A stretch of DNA of 19,572 bases from SIG622 sp045596605 (GTDB taxonomy: Bacteria; Bacillota; Clostridia; Oscillospirales; CAG-382): contig JAZOCR010000064.1 in NCBI GenBank assembly GCA_045596605.1, positions 1 through 19,572 of the forward strand. The letters are read 5' to 3'. The first letter of the stretch is position 1. Each line of letters opens with the position of its first letter. Shown one piece after another: positions 1-6,635 of the stretch. The position numbers and the translations under genes are program-made. The notes under the pieces were generated by a model. That model was not told the DNA's origin, did no database searches, and saw only the letters and a program-made list of their open reading frames with translations.

Positions 1-198
1 CTTTTCAAATATATGGGCAACGTAGCCGGAGTTTTCCTCGGTTATACCGTCAACGTTTTCAATATGAATTTTGGGAATTACCAATACATGCACCGGCGCC
101 ATAGGATTTATATCCTTGAATGCAAGTATTTTGTCGTCCTCGTATACCTTTGTCGAGGGAATTTCCCCTGCGATTATTTTGCAGAATAAGCAGTTCAT
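1..198 (-). CDS. HIT-family (histidine triad) protein, N-terminal part
   Basis: The window holds the first 66 codons; the gene runs off the left edge. The N-terminus has the Cys3-x-x-Cys6 pair (NCLFCKIIAGEIPS) and the later stretch DINPMAPVHVLVIPK that are typical of HinT/Hit proteins, small nucleotide-binding hydrolases of the cytoplasm (purine nucleoside phosphoramidates or dinucleoside polyphosphates). The catalytic HxHxH triad would lie beyond the edge, so activity cannot be judged. The ATG at 196-198 has an AAAGGAAG ribosome site upstream and a consensus promoter at 243-271. Family assignment is secure; the exact substrate is not. Confidence 0.9.
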   Translation of the reverse strand, partial: MNCLFCKIIAGEIPSTKVYEDDKILAFKDINPMAPVHVLVIPKIHIENVDGITEENSGYVAHIFEK

Positions 199-242
199 AA
201 TTTTCTTCCTTTCAAAATCTTAAATAAGCTTTTATTATTTAT

Positions 243-271
243 ATGATAACTCTTTTTGCCGAAAATGTCAA
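243..271 (-). promoter_or_regulatory. Promoter of the HIT gene
   Basis: On the minus strand there is a perfect -35 TTGACA (266-271), a 17-base spacer and a -10 TATCAT (243-248). The start codon is about 45 bases downstream, so this is the likely sigma-A promoter of the HIT gene. Confidence 0.8.
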
Positions 272-348
272 TAGGCACGCCTGCGTCCGGAGCTTGAATT
301 TTCTCCAATTACATTTTGTGTTCCCACTACGATGTTCAACTTACCCAA

Positions 349-536
349 GCCTTCCTCCGAGAGGAAGGTGGCTTTGCCGAAGGCAAAGACGGAAGGAGTC
401 TGCGTGTGTATCAAATTATATTAGAATTTCAGCGCAACGCACTCTCCCTCAGTCATCTTCGATGACAGCTCTCGACATCGGGAGTTATACCCTCTCAGTC
501 AGCTTGCGCTGACAGCTCTCCCGAAGGGAGAGCCAT
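349..536. repeat. Dispersed hairpin repeat, copy 1
   Basis: This non-coding stretch is built from modules seen elsewhere in the window: a CCTTCCTCCGAGAGGAAGG hairpin, TTTGCCGAAGGCAAA, a GGAGTCTGCGTGTGTAT linker, two GTCAGC-TTC-GCTGAC type stem-loops and a closing GCTCTCCC-GAA-GGGAGAGC hairpin (515-533). Related copies lie at 2548, 4736, 15650 and 18877. It sits just past the acetyltransferase stop codon and could help end that transcript, although no U-run follows the stem. Between it and the HIT promoter I see nothing. Confidence 0.8.
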
Positions 537-576
537 ATATATGGCGTTGGTATGGGAAAACATAGTCGGATTGGGG

Positions 577-1101
577 CTAAATTTTCTTCTCAAGACACAC
601 AAGCCCCACACCGGAAATTCCGTTAAAAGTACAAGGCACTATTCCTGCCTCACTGTATCCAAGCTTTTTGTAAAGTGCTCTTGCAGCAAGATTTTTTTCG
701 TTGGTATCCATACGAAGAACACTGCATCGGTTTTCCTTTGCGTAGCTTTCATAGAAGTCCACAAATTTTGTGCCGTAGCCCTTGCCCTTTTCCACCGGCG
801 TCACCACAAGAGTGTGAAGCACCATTACCTTTTCCGGAGCAGCCGCATATTTCCACTGCACGTCAGCGTATACATCCACTTGCTCCTTGTTTATTCTTGC
901 GGCGGCAATTATTTTTCCAGCGCTCTCCATTACAAACATATCCCCGAGCATAACCGAGTCCTCTGCCGTTTTTCGTGTGGGATAAACTCCACGTATCCAG
1001 CCGACTGTAGCCTCGCCCTTTTCCTGCGCCGTGTGGATTTCACCGTATATATCTGCGATTGCGTCTATATCAGATACAGTTGCTTTTCTGAAGGTAATCA
1101 T
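577..1101 (-). CDS. GNAT-family N-acetyltransferase
   Basis: The 174-residue protein is one GNAT domain. It starts MITFRKATVSDIDAI, has the beta-4 segment VMVLHTLVVTP (about 92-102), the acetyl-CoA pyrophosphate loop EKGKGYGTKFV (104-114, the Q/RxxGxG/A motif), and the motif-B pattern N-x-x-A-x-x-L-Y-x-K-L-G-Y (137-149). Such enzymes move an acetyl group from acetyl-CoA to an amine; the acceptor cannot be read from sequence. The start codon overlaps the stop of the CapA-like gene by four bases (ATGA), so the two are probably co-transcribed and translationally coupled. No promoter of its own is seen. Confidence 0.9.
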   Translation of the reverse strand: MITFRKATVSDIDAIADIYGEIHTAQEKGEATVGWIRGVYPTRKTAEDSVMLGDMFVMESAGKIIAAARINKEQVDVYADVQWKYAAAPEKVMVLHTLVVTPVEKGKGYGTKFVDFYESYAKENRCSVLRMDTNEKNLAARALYKKLGYSEAGIVPCTFNGISGVGLVCLEKKI

Positions 1102-2351
1102 TCCTGAGCCTCGCTGTCGTTAGCTTTCGGCATAAGGAAGTTTTTCGGCAGAAATTCCTCTGAAATAGTATTCTTTGCGTAGTTTACAAGTCTTTCATAG
1201 GTGAGTGCGTGACCGTAATAGGTGCGCACGCCGTGAATACCGGCAAGCTCCTTTGTGTAATCCTCCATAAGATACACTGTATTTCCGTAGAAGTTTCCGG
1301 GGAAATGGAAAACTGTGGGATTAAAGACAACATTTTCAAGGTAAGGCTCTGCGTCGTCAACTGATACTATATCAAATTCTATAATTCCGCTTACCATATT
1401 ATAGTCGTAAGCCTGCTCTGCGGCAAAGTTTCCGAGGGAATATACGCAGAGAGTTTTGTTTCCGTCTTTGCCTGTCAGCCACTCTACCGGCTGAACAACG
1501 TGGGGGTGATGACCTATAATTACGTCTGCACCGCAGTCAGCCATTAGCTGTGCCACTCTTTTCTGCTCTGCATTAGGCGTAAATGCGCCCTCGTCGCCCC
1601 AGTGCACCGAAACTATAACAAATTCCGCAGCCTCTTTTGCAGCATTAATCTGACTTATTATGGTTTCATCGTTAATATACGGTATTGCAAGGGGAGAATT
1701 CTGCGGCTTTACAAGTCCGTTGGTATGCTCCGCATAGGAAAGAAAACCGATAGTTATGCCGTTTTTCTCAAGGGTTCTGACGGTGTTGTAATCTTCTTCG
1801 TTCTCGTAGCCGCCTATCATAAGGCAGTCCATACCTTTCCAGAATTCAATAGTCTTTGAAAGTCCGTCTGCACCCTTGTCAAGCATATGGTTGTTGGCGA
1901 TGTTTATAACGTCATAGCCAAGCTCTGTAAGGTCGTAGCCGAGGTCACGGGGGCTGTTGAAATAGGGGTAGTAGCTGATAGCGTAGCCCTCGCCCGCCAT
2001 TACGGTTTCCTGATTTATAAAGGCAATATCCGCTTCTTCTATCATATGTGCAACCTTTTCAAACATCGGCTTAAAGTTGTGAGCTCTTCCGCCCTCGAGC
2101 GCAAGGCTCTTTGCGTCACGAACGTTTCCGTAATATATAATATTATCACCACAGCCCATAAAGCTTACTCTTTCCACTACCGGTTCGGGCTCCGGCTCCG
2201 GAACTACGTCGGGAGTAGGTGTCTGCATGTCTACCGCCTCATTCTCCGGCGGAGTCGGCATTTCTATTTTGCCGTCTTTATTTTCGCACGCCGGGAAATT
2301 AAGAATTATTGAAATAAAAAGTAAAATACTAAATAGCTTTGTCATTTTCAT
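1098..2351 (-). CDS. CapA-family lipoprotein (metallophosphatase fold)
   Basis: The 417-residue protein begins with a lysine, a hydrophobic stretch and Cys22 (LNFPAC), a plausible lipobox, followed by a Pro/Glu-rich linker (about 28-60). The rest is a CapA/PgsA-type domain with its usual motifs: CGDNII (67-72), NQET (113-116), NNHMLDKG (153-160), SVHWGDE (248-254), GHHPHVVQPVE (280-290) and YSLGNF (304-309). CapA relatives belong to the calcineurin-like metallophosphoesterase group and include proteins of poly-gamma-glutamate capsule synthesis, but no capB/capC partners are seen here, so capsule synthesis should not be assumed. The start is set at 2351, with GAAAGGAAT upstream; an earlier in-frame ATG at 2393 falls inside the promoter spacer. 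Confidence 0.9.
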   Translation of the reverse strand: MKMTKLFSILLFISIILNFPACENKDGKIEMPTPPENEAVDMQTPTPDVVPEPEPEPVVERVSFMGCGDNIIYYGNVRDAKSLALEGGRAHNFKPMFEKVAHMIEEADIAFINQETVMAGEGYAISYYPYFNSPRDLGYDLTELGYDVINIANNHMLDKGADGLSKTIEFWKGMDCLMIGGYENEEDYNTVRTLEKNGITIGFLSYAEHTNGLVKPQNSPLAIPYINDETIISQINAAKEAAEFVIVSVHWGDEGAFTPNAEQKRVAQLMADCGADVIIGHHPHVVQPVEWLTGKDGNKTLCVYSLGNFAAEQAYDYNMVSGIIEFDIVSVDDAEPYLENVVFNPTVFHFPGNFYGNTVYLMEDYTKELAGIHGVRTYYGHALTYERLVNYAKNTISEEFLPKNFLMPKANDSEAQE

Positions 2352-2383
2352 TGCAGTATTCCTTTCAACGTTTTGCTTCTTAT

Positions 2384-2412
2384 ATGTTAGCATACTTTGG
2401 GATAAGTGTCAA
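2384..2412 (-). promoter_or_regulatory. Promoter of the CapA-GNAT operon
   Basis: Minus strand -35 TTGACA (2407-2412), 17-base spacer, -10 TAACAT (2384-2389) preceded by TGC (an extended -10). The predicted RNA start near 2377 lies downstream of the ATG at 2393, which settles the start of the lipoprotein at 2351. Confidence 0.8.
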
Positions 2413-2547
2413 TATTTTTTTGAATATACCCCCACAAAAGCGAAAAGTGTTTCACTTTCGGGTATAGCTTGCGCACAAGTGCGTTTTGCGGTTGATCTTC
2501 CGACCACTCAATTGTCACCTGATACCGATAAATGGGGTTATTATTTT

Positions 2548-2689
2548 GCCTTCCTCCGAGAGGAAGGTGGATTTGCCGAAGGCAAAGCCGGAAGGAGTCT
2601 GCGTATGTATCAGATTATATCAAAACTTTTGTGTAGCGCACTCTCCCTCAGTCAGCTTCGCTGACAGCTCCCTCTCGGAGGGAGCCTTA
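2548..2689. repeat. Dispersed hairpin repeat, copy 2
   Basis: Same modules and order as the copy at 349-536, shorter by the middle hairpins: GCCTTCCTCCGAGAGGAAGG, TTTGCCGAAGGCAAA, the GGAGTCTGCGTATGTAT linker, GTCAGC-TTC-GCTGAC and a closing CCCTCTCGGAGGG. It lies between the CapA promoter and the terminator of the FAD gene; no gene is seen in the 2413-2787 gap. Confidence 0.8.
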
Positions 2690-2787
2690 GCACAAAAGTT
2701 TCCATTTTACTATTAAGTCAAATATCCGTTTATCAGTATAGCCTTTTTGAACTATACGACTATCGCACATTTTTCTTTATATAACAA

Positions 2788-2819
2788 AAGACCGCCTCAC
2801 CGGACAGTGAAACGGTCTT
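2788..2819 (-). terminator. Intrinsic terminator of the FAD oxidoreductase gene
   Basis: Read on the minus strand, AAGACCGTTTCAC pairs with GTGAGGCGGTCTT (13 pairs, two G-U) around a TGTCCG loop, followed by TTTGTTATAT. It lies 13 bases after the stop codon. Confidence 0.8.
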
Positions 2820-2832
2820 AAAGTAATTAAAT

Positions 2833-4125
2833 TTATCTTGCAAAATATGCGCCGTGACGGAGAAGTCCTGCTTTCAGGTCTGCATATTTTACGCTTCTTG
2901 TATCACCAGAGTCCGCCGCAAGTGCCGCCGCAGTGCCTGCCGCCTGACCTGTAATAAAGCAGCCGGGCATAACTCTGATTGATGCCTGCATCTGTCTGTC
3001 GGTGCCCATGCATCTGCCGGCAACAAGGGCGTTGGAGAAGGACACGGGGATAAGGCTGCGGTAAGGTATACCGTAGGATTCGCCCTTCTTGTACTTGAGG
3101 TCCTTTTCGTATTCCTTCTGGAAGCGCTCGTATTCGTCCTTCGACGTGTTCATAACGTGAATGTCAACCGGATAGCAGTAGCGTCCGATTTCATCTTCAA
3201 AGGTTGCTCTCTTTATAAAGTCGTTTCCACAAAGAGTATAATCGCAGGTGATTCTTCTTGATTCACGGATACCGGGAATTGCGCCGGTTGAGCAGAGAGT
3301 CATATTTTCATAGCCCTTGAGGTATGTTTTATAGTACTTTTCATAGTCGATGAGTATCTTTCTGCCATACAGCATTTTTTCGGTTATGGAAACCTCATCT
3401 GTGGGGTTGATGTTGAAAAGATGACCGATGTTACCGCCGCCGAGACCGTTTTTCTTATGGAGAAACATACCCGGAAGATGTCTGTCGTCAACGGGAAGAA
3501 CTCCGTCATTGAAAGCCTGCTCGATGTACTTGTCCTGCTTTGTGTCTTTGGCTTCTTCTCTGTTGATGTTAGCCCAGAAAGAGCAAAGTGTTGAGGGCAT
3601 TACGTTTCCGTTTTCGTCGCCCTGCTCGAACTTTCCGCCACCGAAGGCGCAAAGGTCACCGTCACCGGTGCAGTCGATATATATTTTTGCCTTTACCGCA
3701 AAAGTACCGCTCTTTGCGTGAAGAACAACGTAGTCAATTCTGTCGCCGCTTGTCACAACGTCGCAAAGAGTTGTGAAGAAGCTGAATTTTACGCCGCTTT
3801 CCGTCATAATTCTGTCGTATTCCAGCTTTAATTCCTCCGGGTGTATGGTAGTCCAGTAGGTAGTAAGGGCATAGTCCTTTGAAATATTCTTTTTGATTTC
3901 AAGACCTATACCTGCACAGAGCATATTTACCCCATCGAAAAAGGGCGCAAAGGCGGGAACAAGCCCTGATGTACCCACGCCACCGAAGCAGCCCTGGGCT
4001 TCTGCGAGATAAACGGATTTTCCCATTCTCGCCGCTGCTACCGCCGCCGCAATGCCTGCCGCACCACCGCCTGCAACGAAAACGTCTACGTTATATTTTT
4101 CTGTCAAGTTTTTTGTGTAAACCAT
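2833..4125 (-). CDS. FAD-dependent oxidoreductase (FAD_oxidored, PF12831-like)
   Basis: The 430-residue protein opens with a dinucleotide-binding fold: DVFVAGGGAAGIAAAVAAAR (14-33), where GGGAAG (19-24) is the FAD phosphate loop, then YLAEAQGCFGGVGTSG. Near the C-terminus GCFITGQAAGTAAALAA is the second FAD-contact segment usual in this family. Members are flavoproteins of mostly unknown substrate, often annotated with 'xanthan lyase-like' or fumarate-reductase-like names. The gene stands alone with its own promoter and terminator, so context gives no substrate. The start at 4125 has AAAGGAG seven bases upstream; an in-frame ATG at 4164 lies inside the promoter spacer and is rejected. Confidence 0.85.
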   Translation of the reverse strand: MVYTKNLTEKYNVDVFVAGGGAAGIAAAVAAARMGKSVYLAEAQGCFGGVGTSGLVPAFAPFFDGVNMLCAGIGLEIKKNISKDYALTTYWTTIHPEELKLEYDRIMTESGVKFSFFTTLCDVVTSGDRIDYVVLHAKSGTFAVKAKIYIDCTGDGDLCAFGGGKFEQGDENGNVMPSTLCSFWANINREEAKDTKQDKYIEQAFNDGVLPVDDRHLPGMFLHKKNGLGGGNIGHLFNINPTDEVSITEKMLYGRKILIDYEKYYKTYLKGYENMTLCSTGAIPGIRESRRITCDYTLCGNDFIKRATFEDEIGRYCYPVDIHVMNTSKDEYERFQKEYEKDLKYKKGESYGIPYRSLIPVSFSNALVAGRCMGTDRQMQASIRVMPGCFITGQAAGTAAALAADSGDTRSVKYADLKAGLLRHGAYFAR

Positions 4126-4152
4126 TATTTTTCTCCTTTTTGCATTTTTCTC

Positions 4153-4181
4153 ATAATAGCACATTTTGCACTAATTGTCAA
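4153..4181 (-). promoter_or_regulatory. Promoter of the FAD oxidoreductase gene
   Basis: Minus strand TTGACA (4176-4181), 17-base spacer, TGC-TATTAT (-10 at 4153-4158). Predicted RNA start is near 4146. Between 4182 and 4356 I see no gene or clear signal. Confidence 0.85.
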
Positions 4182-4356
4182 TAAAACAAAGAAATTTATA
4201 TCCTTTGTTAAAGAATGTTGTATCGTTATGGCAAGTTCTGATACTATTTTTATAAAAGCGTGAGCGAAAGCCATTGTAAAGTGTAACAAAAAAGCACGGA
4301 AGTGACATTTAGTAATTGGAAAAAACAACGAAAGAAAAAATTTTAGCAAAAACCAC

Positions 4357-4385
4357 TTGACAAAACGGAATTGTTGTAGTATAAT
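4357..4385 (+). promoter_or_regulatory. Promoter of tRNA-Leu
   Basis: A perfect consensus promoter: TTGACA (4357-4362), 17 bases, TATAAT (4380-4385). The mature tRNA starts 33 bases after the -10, giving a short 5' leader to be removed by RNase P. Confidence 0.9.
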
Positions 4386-4417
4386 AGCAATGTTCCGTGT
4401 GAGGCGGAATTCAATAT

Positions 4418-4502
4418 GCGGATGTGGCGGAACTGGCAGACGCGCACGTTTGAGGGGCGTGTGATTCGCTTCGTATGGGTTCAAGTCCCATCATCCGCAC
4501 CA
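4418..4502 (+). tRNA. tRNA-Leu (anticodon GAG)
   Basis: Acceptor arm GCGGATG (4418-4424) pairs with CATCCGC (4492-4498); A4499 is the discriminator and CCA (4500-4502) is encoded. Anticodon stem CACGT/GCGTG (4445-4449, 4457-4461) encloses TTGAGGG, anticodon GAG at 4452-4454, reading CUC/CUU leucine codons. T arm ATGGG-TTCAAGT-CCCAT is 4475-4491. The 13-base variable region fits a class II tRNA such as Leu, with a rather short extra arm. It is a single tRNA unit with its own promoter and terminator. Confidence 0.95.
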
Positions 4503-4536
4503 GAAAAAAGCACTTGCTACTGCAAGTGCTTTTTTC
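4503..4536 (+). terminator. Terminator of tRNA-Leu
   Basis: Perfect stem-loop starting one base after CCA: GAAAAAAGCACTTGC (4503-4517), loop TACT, GCAAGTGCTTTTTTC (4522-4536), with the U-run in the 3' arm. Confidence 0.9.
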
Positions 4537-4538
4537 AG

Positions 4539-4712
4539 TTAAATCCGCATTCTGCGGAAGAAATCCACCTGCGGTGGATGAAATCACTTCGTGATGAAAT
4601 CTGCCTTGCGGCAGGATAAATATATGCGGATTTAATTTCATCTGAAGCCGCAGGCTGAAGATTTCATCCGAACGAAGTGAGGATTTCATCGTGAGCACAG
4701 CGAACGATTTCA
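4539..4712. repeat. Array of small hairpins separated by GAAAT/ATTTC
   Basis: Non-coding. A 12-base perfect inverted repeat TTAAATCCGCAT (4539-4550) / ATGCGGATTTAA (4624-4635) encloses a run of short stem-loops: TCCGC-GCGGA (4544-4558), ATCCACC-TGC-GGTGGAT (4563-4579), ATCAC-TTC-GTGAT (4583-4595), CTGCC-TTGC-GGCAG (4601-4614). Each is joined by GAAAT. To the right a mirrored set is joined by ATTTCAT: AGCC-GCA-GGCT (4646-4656), ATCC...GGAT (4666-4684), ATCGT...ACGAT (4688-4708). Stems differ in sequence but the linker is constant. Two like hairpins recur at 4822-4859. Confidence 0.75.
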
Positions 4713-4735
4713 TTAAATTATGTAATTCAAGTTTT

Positions 4736-4779
4736 CCCTCTCAGTCAGCTTCGCTGACAGCTCTCCCATAGGGAGAGCC
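4736..4779. repeat. Dispersed hairpin repeat, short copy 3
   Basis: CCCTCTCAGTCAGC-TTC-GCTGAC followed by GCTCTCCC-ATA-GGGAGAGC: only the closing half of the family seen at 349 and 18877. Confidence 0.8.
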
Positions 4780-4821
4780 TTTATTTTGTCCTGGGAGGAC
4801 TTCGAGCGTAGAGAAAAATGC

Positions 4822-4859
4822 ATAATCCGTAAGGATTATTTCATATTGCGTAGCAATAT
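4822..4859 (-). terminator. Twin hairpins, possible terminator of the SLOG gene
   Basis: Read on the minus strand: ATATTGC-TAC-GCAATAT (4859-4843), then ATAATCC-TTAC-GGATTAT (4839-4822), then GCATTTTTCTC. The second stem plus U-rich tail could stop transcription of the gene ending at 4898. The stems also belong to the GAAAT/ATTTC hairpin family next door, so the terminator role is inference. Confidence 0.5.
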
Positions 4860-4897
4860 TTCCTTTTGTTTTTGCTTTGGCGGTACTTAAAGTCCTC

Positions 4898-5392
4898 TTA
4901 AATGCTATCAAGGACATTTATAACACGAACGCCTTTTCTCTTTGCGTAATCCACTGTATTCTTCGTTCCACTCTTTTGACCGCTGAACACAGCTATCACA
5001 AGATTTGACCTGCCAACCATCCATTCGTTTCTCATCTGATAGCATCCCGTGAAGTAATGGTCATTGATTTCTTTTACTATGTCAGCATTTTTGATTATCT
5101 TGTTAAACCTCATCCTTTCTGTCATATTACGCCTGCTCTCAAAATCAGGGTGTGGCAAAGCACATATTAGGTGCAACTCCTTATTTACTTTCTTCCTTTC
5201 CAACACAATCTCCGCCGCCCATATATCACTTCCCATCGCCATTCCTGTTATAAATGTTACATACCCGTTTGCAATAGCATCGTCTATTGCTTTTTCAAGT
5301 AGCGGCTTAATTTCTTTTTCCCCGAGTTCCATTTTGTCAGGACGATGCCCTGTAAAACAACATCTGTGTAGTCTTAATTCTTTTTGATTCAT
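4898..5392 (-). CDS. SLOG-superfamily protein (DUF1273/YpsA-like)
   Basis: A 164-residue protein with the family's opening CCFTGHRPDKM (11-21), then the nucleotide-binding turn ITGMAMGSDIWAAE (48-61), ICALPHPDFESRR, a conserved YQMRNEWMVGRSNLVIAVFSG stretch and a final GTKNTVDYAKRKGVRVINV. SLOG domains have a Rossmann-like fold that binds nucleotide-derived ligands; DUF1273 members are common on plasmids, phages and islands and no defined reaction is established for them. GGGGGA lies eight bases before the ATG. It is divergent from the XRE regulator gene across a 117-base control region with a matching pair of operator-like sites. Confidence 0.85.
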   Translation of the reverse strand: MNQKELRLHRCCFTGHRPDKMELGEKEIKPLLEKAIDDAIANGYVTFITGMAMGSDIWAAEIVLERKKVNKELHLICALPHPDFESRRNMTERMRFNKIIKNADIVKEINDHYFTGCYQMRNEWMVGRSNLVIAVFSGQKSGTKNTVDYAKRKGVRVINVLDSI

Positions 5393-5412
5393 AATAATTA
5401 TCCCCCATAATT

Positions 5413-5486
5413 TTGACCAATATCACGGACAATATTTTCCTTGATTATATCATACAATATAAGTAATTGCAACCAATACTGGTCAA
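5413..5486 (-). promoter_or_regulatory. Promoter of the SLOG gene and paired operator-like sites
   Basis: Minus strand promoter: TTGCAA (5467-5472), 17-base spacer, TATAAT (5444-5449). TTGACCAATAT at 5413-5423 and its inverted near-copy TTGACCAGTAT (minus strand of 5476-5486) flank it, one on each side. The second also lies just before the ribosome site of the XRE gene. This fits repression by the neighbouring XRE protein with self-control. The plus-strand promoter of the regulator is not clear to me. Confidence 0.6.
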
Positions 5487-5509
5487 TTATTAATTGCGAG
5501 GTGTAATCT

Positions 5510-5758
5510 ATGGAGCAGAAAATAAGACGAGACCGTAATATGGGTGATAATTTAAGAAAGCTCAGGCTCAATCACGATATATCACAAGAAAAGCTTTGTG
5601 CTGAGCTTCAGCGTCGTGGTTGTGATATTGGTCGCAGTACTTATGCAAAATATGAAGCAGGCGAGCTTAATATAAGGGCAAGTGTAATTATTGAATTAAA
5701 GAAAATCTACAACTGCTCATACGATGATTTTTTTGAAAATCTTGACATCAATATATAA
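5510..5758 (+). CDS. XRE-family helix-turn-helix regulator
   Basis: The 82-residue protein is a single DNA-binding domain (about 11-75): GDNLRKLRLNHDISQEKLCAEL, then IGRSTYAKYEAGE, the recognition-helix region, and a C-terminal helix ending in the common YDDFFEN. There is no sensor or oligomerisation domain beyond it. GAGGTG lies six bases before the ATG. It probably represses itself and the divergent SLOG gene through the TTGACCARTAT sites between them. This is inferred from arrangement, which resembles phage and island regulators. Confidence 0.9.
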   Translation: MEQKIRRDRNMGDNLRKLRLNHDISQEKLCAELQRRGCDIGRSTYAKYEAGELNIRASVIIELKKIYNCSYDDFFENLDINI

Positions 5759-5763
5759 AAAGA

Positions 5764-5795
5764 ATACGGAGCTACTAATTGGCAGCTCCGTGTAT
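5764..5795 (+). terminator. Stem-loop after the XRE gene
   Basis: ACGGAGCT (5766-5773) pairs with AGCTCCGT (5784-5791) around a ten-base loop, six bases after the stop codon; the following TATTATTGTAT is only moderately U-rich. Confidence 0.55.
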
Positions 5796-5810
5796 TATTG
5801 TATAAAAATG

Positions 5811-5838
5811 AAAAGATAGCCGTCCGTGAACATCTTTC
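5811..5838 (+). repeat. 28-base direct repeat, left copy
   Basis: Starts AAAAGATAGCCGTCCGT and ends ATCTTTC. It matches 6523-6550 at 23 of 28 positions; the two flank the membrane-protein gene at a distance of 712 bases. Confidence 0.65.
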
Positions 5839-5861
5839 GGCCGTAGAACGCCTGTCTATAC

Positions 5862-5890
5862 TTGACTGACATCTGCAATTATGTTATAAT
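5862..5890 (+). promoter_or_regulatory. Promoter of the membrane-protein gene
   Basis: TTGACT (5862-5867), 17-base spacer, TATAAT (5885-5890) preceded by TGT (extended -10). The predicted RNA start near 5897 leaves a very short leader holding just the GGAAAGGTGGG ribosome site. Confidence 0.85.
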
Positions 5891-5912
5891 AAACAGGAAA
5901 GGTGGGATTTCT

Positions 5913-6443
5913 ATGGCAATGGTATATTTATTGATTATTTTCAATTATATATTTATCCGTATGTGTTCCGGATATGATAGTCGACATGATAAATGCAAAT
6001 ATATCAAAATTAGAAATCCCATATTAAGAACAGTATTAATGGACAGCCATTCATTTCACGAAAGGACAAAAAGGCGTAAAAAAGACCTTGACAAACTAAC
6101 TATCGGTGGTTTGATTTTACATATACTTAATCTGATTACCGTTATTGTCAGTGTAATAATGTCACTTGTCCCAAAGATACCGATACAGCCTTGGATAATA
6201 GAAACCAAAAAATTTTATATGCGTGTTGATACCTTAAACGACAAAATATCCGCATTACTTATTTGGAGCCTTTTTGTTGGTTGTATGGGATACTTTATAT
6301 TTTATAGTCTTGTGTGGGTTATAAAATTTGTCAAGATAAAGTGGATAAGAATATTAACATATATACTATGCTGCTTTTCATTAATTATGATAATTACAGT
6401 TCTTGTTGAAATAATTTATCAGTTTTTTATTATGTTTGCATAA
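5913..6443 (+). CDS. Unknown small membrane protein, about four helices
   Basis: A 176-residue protein I do not recognise. Hydrophobic segments: 2-16 (AMVYLLIIFNYIFIR), about 65-88 (GGLILHILNLITVIVSVIMSLV), about 115-140 (ISALLIWSLFVGCMGYFIFY onward) and about 150-174. Between the first and second lies a basic stretch (HERTKRRKKD, about 49-58), likely cytoplasmic. The start is 5913: AGGAAAGGTGGG precedes it, and the alternative upstream TTG at 5862 is the -35 box itself. Base composition is clearly more AT-rich than the neighbouring metabolic genes. With the SLOG and XRE genes it forms an accessory-looking block, and 28-base direct repeats flank it. Function unknown. Confidence 0.75.
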   Translation: MAMVYLLIIFNYIFIRMCSGYDSRHDKCKYIKIRNPILRTVLMDSHSFHERTKRRKKDLDKLTIGGLILHILNLITVIVSVIMSLVPKIPIQPWIIETKKFYMRVDTLNDKISALLIWSLFVGCMGYFIFYSLVWVIKFVKIKWIRILTYILCCFSLIMIITVLVEIIYQFFIMFA

Positions 6444-6522
6444 GGAATTTCGCAATGTAGTTTATATGGGATGTATGGCACGACATCTGCGCTAAAGCGT
6501 CTTTGCAATCATTATATAAAAC

Positions 6523-6550
6523 AAAAGACAGCCGCCCGTAACTATCTTTC
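6523..6550 (+). repeat. 28-base direct repeat, right copy
   Basis: Starts AAAAGACAGCCGCCCGT and ends ATCTTTC; partner of 5811-5838. It is followed by a GGACCGTCGGGGGACGCC patch before the glutamate dehydrogenase terminator. Confidence 0.65.
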
Positions 6551-6594
6551 TCCCGGACCGTCGGGGGACGCCAATCCCTACAATATACAACACA

Positions 6595-6618
6595 AAAGCC
6601 ACCCAAACGGGTGGCTTT
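6595..6618 (-). terminator. Terminator of glutamate dehydrogenase
   Basis: AAAGCCACCC/GGGTGGCTTT, ten perfect pairs with a four-base loop, followed on the minus strand by TGTGTTG after a TTTT run; it lies 17 bases beyond the stop codon. Confidence 0.85.
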
Positions 6619-6635
6619 AAATTTATCTTTATGTA

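Noticed and set aside
541..1107. 188-codon open frame on the plus strand
   Set aside because: It lies opposite the acetyltransferase gene, has no ribosome site and a Cys/His/Ser-rich composition with no family resemblance; the minus-strand frame has clear GNAT motifs.
1098..2351. Poly-gamma-glutamate capsule locus
   Set aside because: Only the CapA-like gene is present, next to an acetyltransferase; no CapB ligase or CapC.
4418..6443. Integration at the tRNA-Leu 3' end by a mobile island
   Set aside because: I found no second copy of the tRNA 3' end downstream and no integrase gene, so the SLOG-XRE block cannot be called a tRNA-site island.
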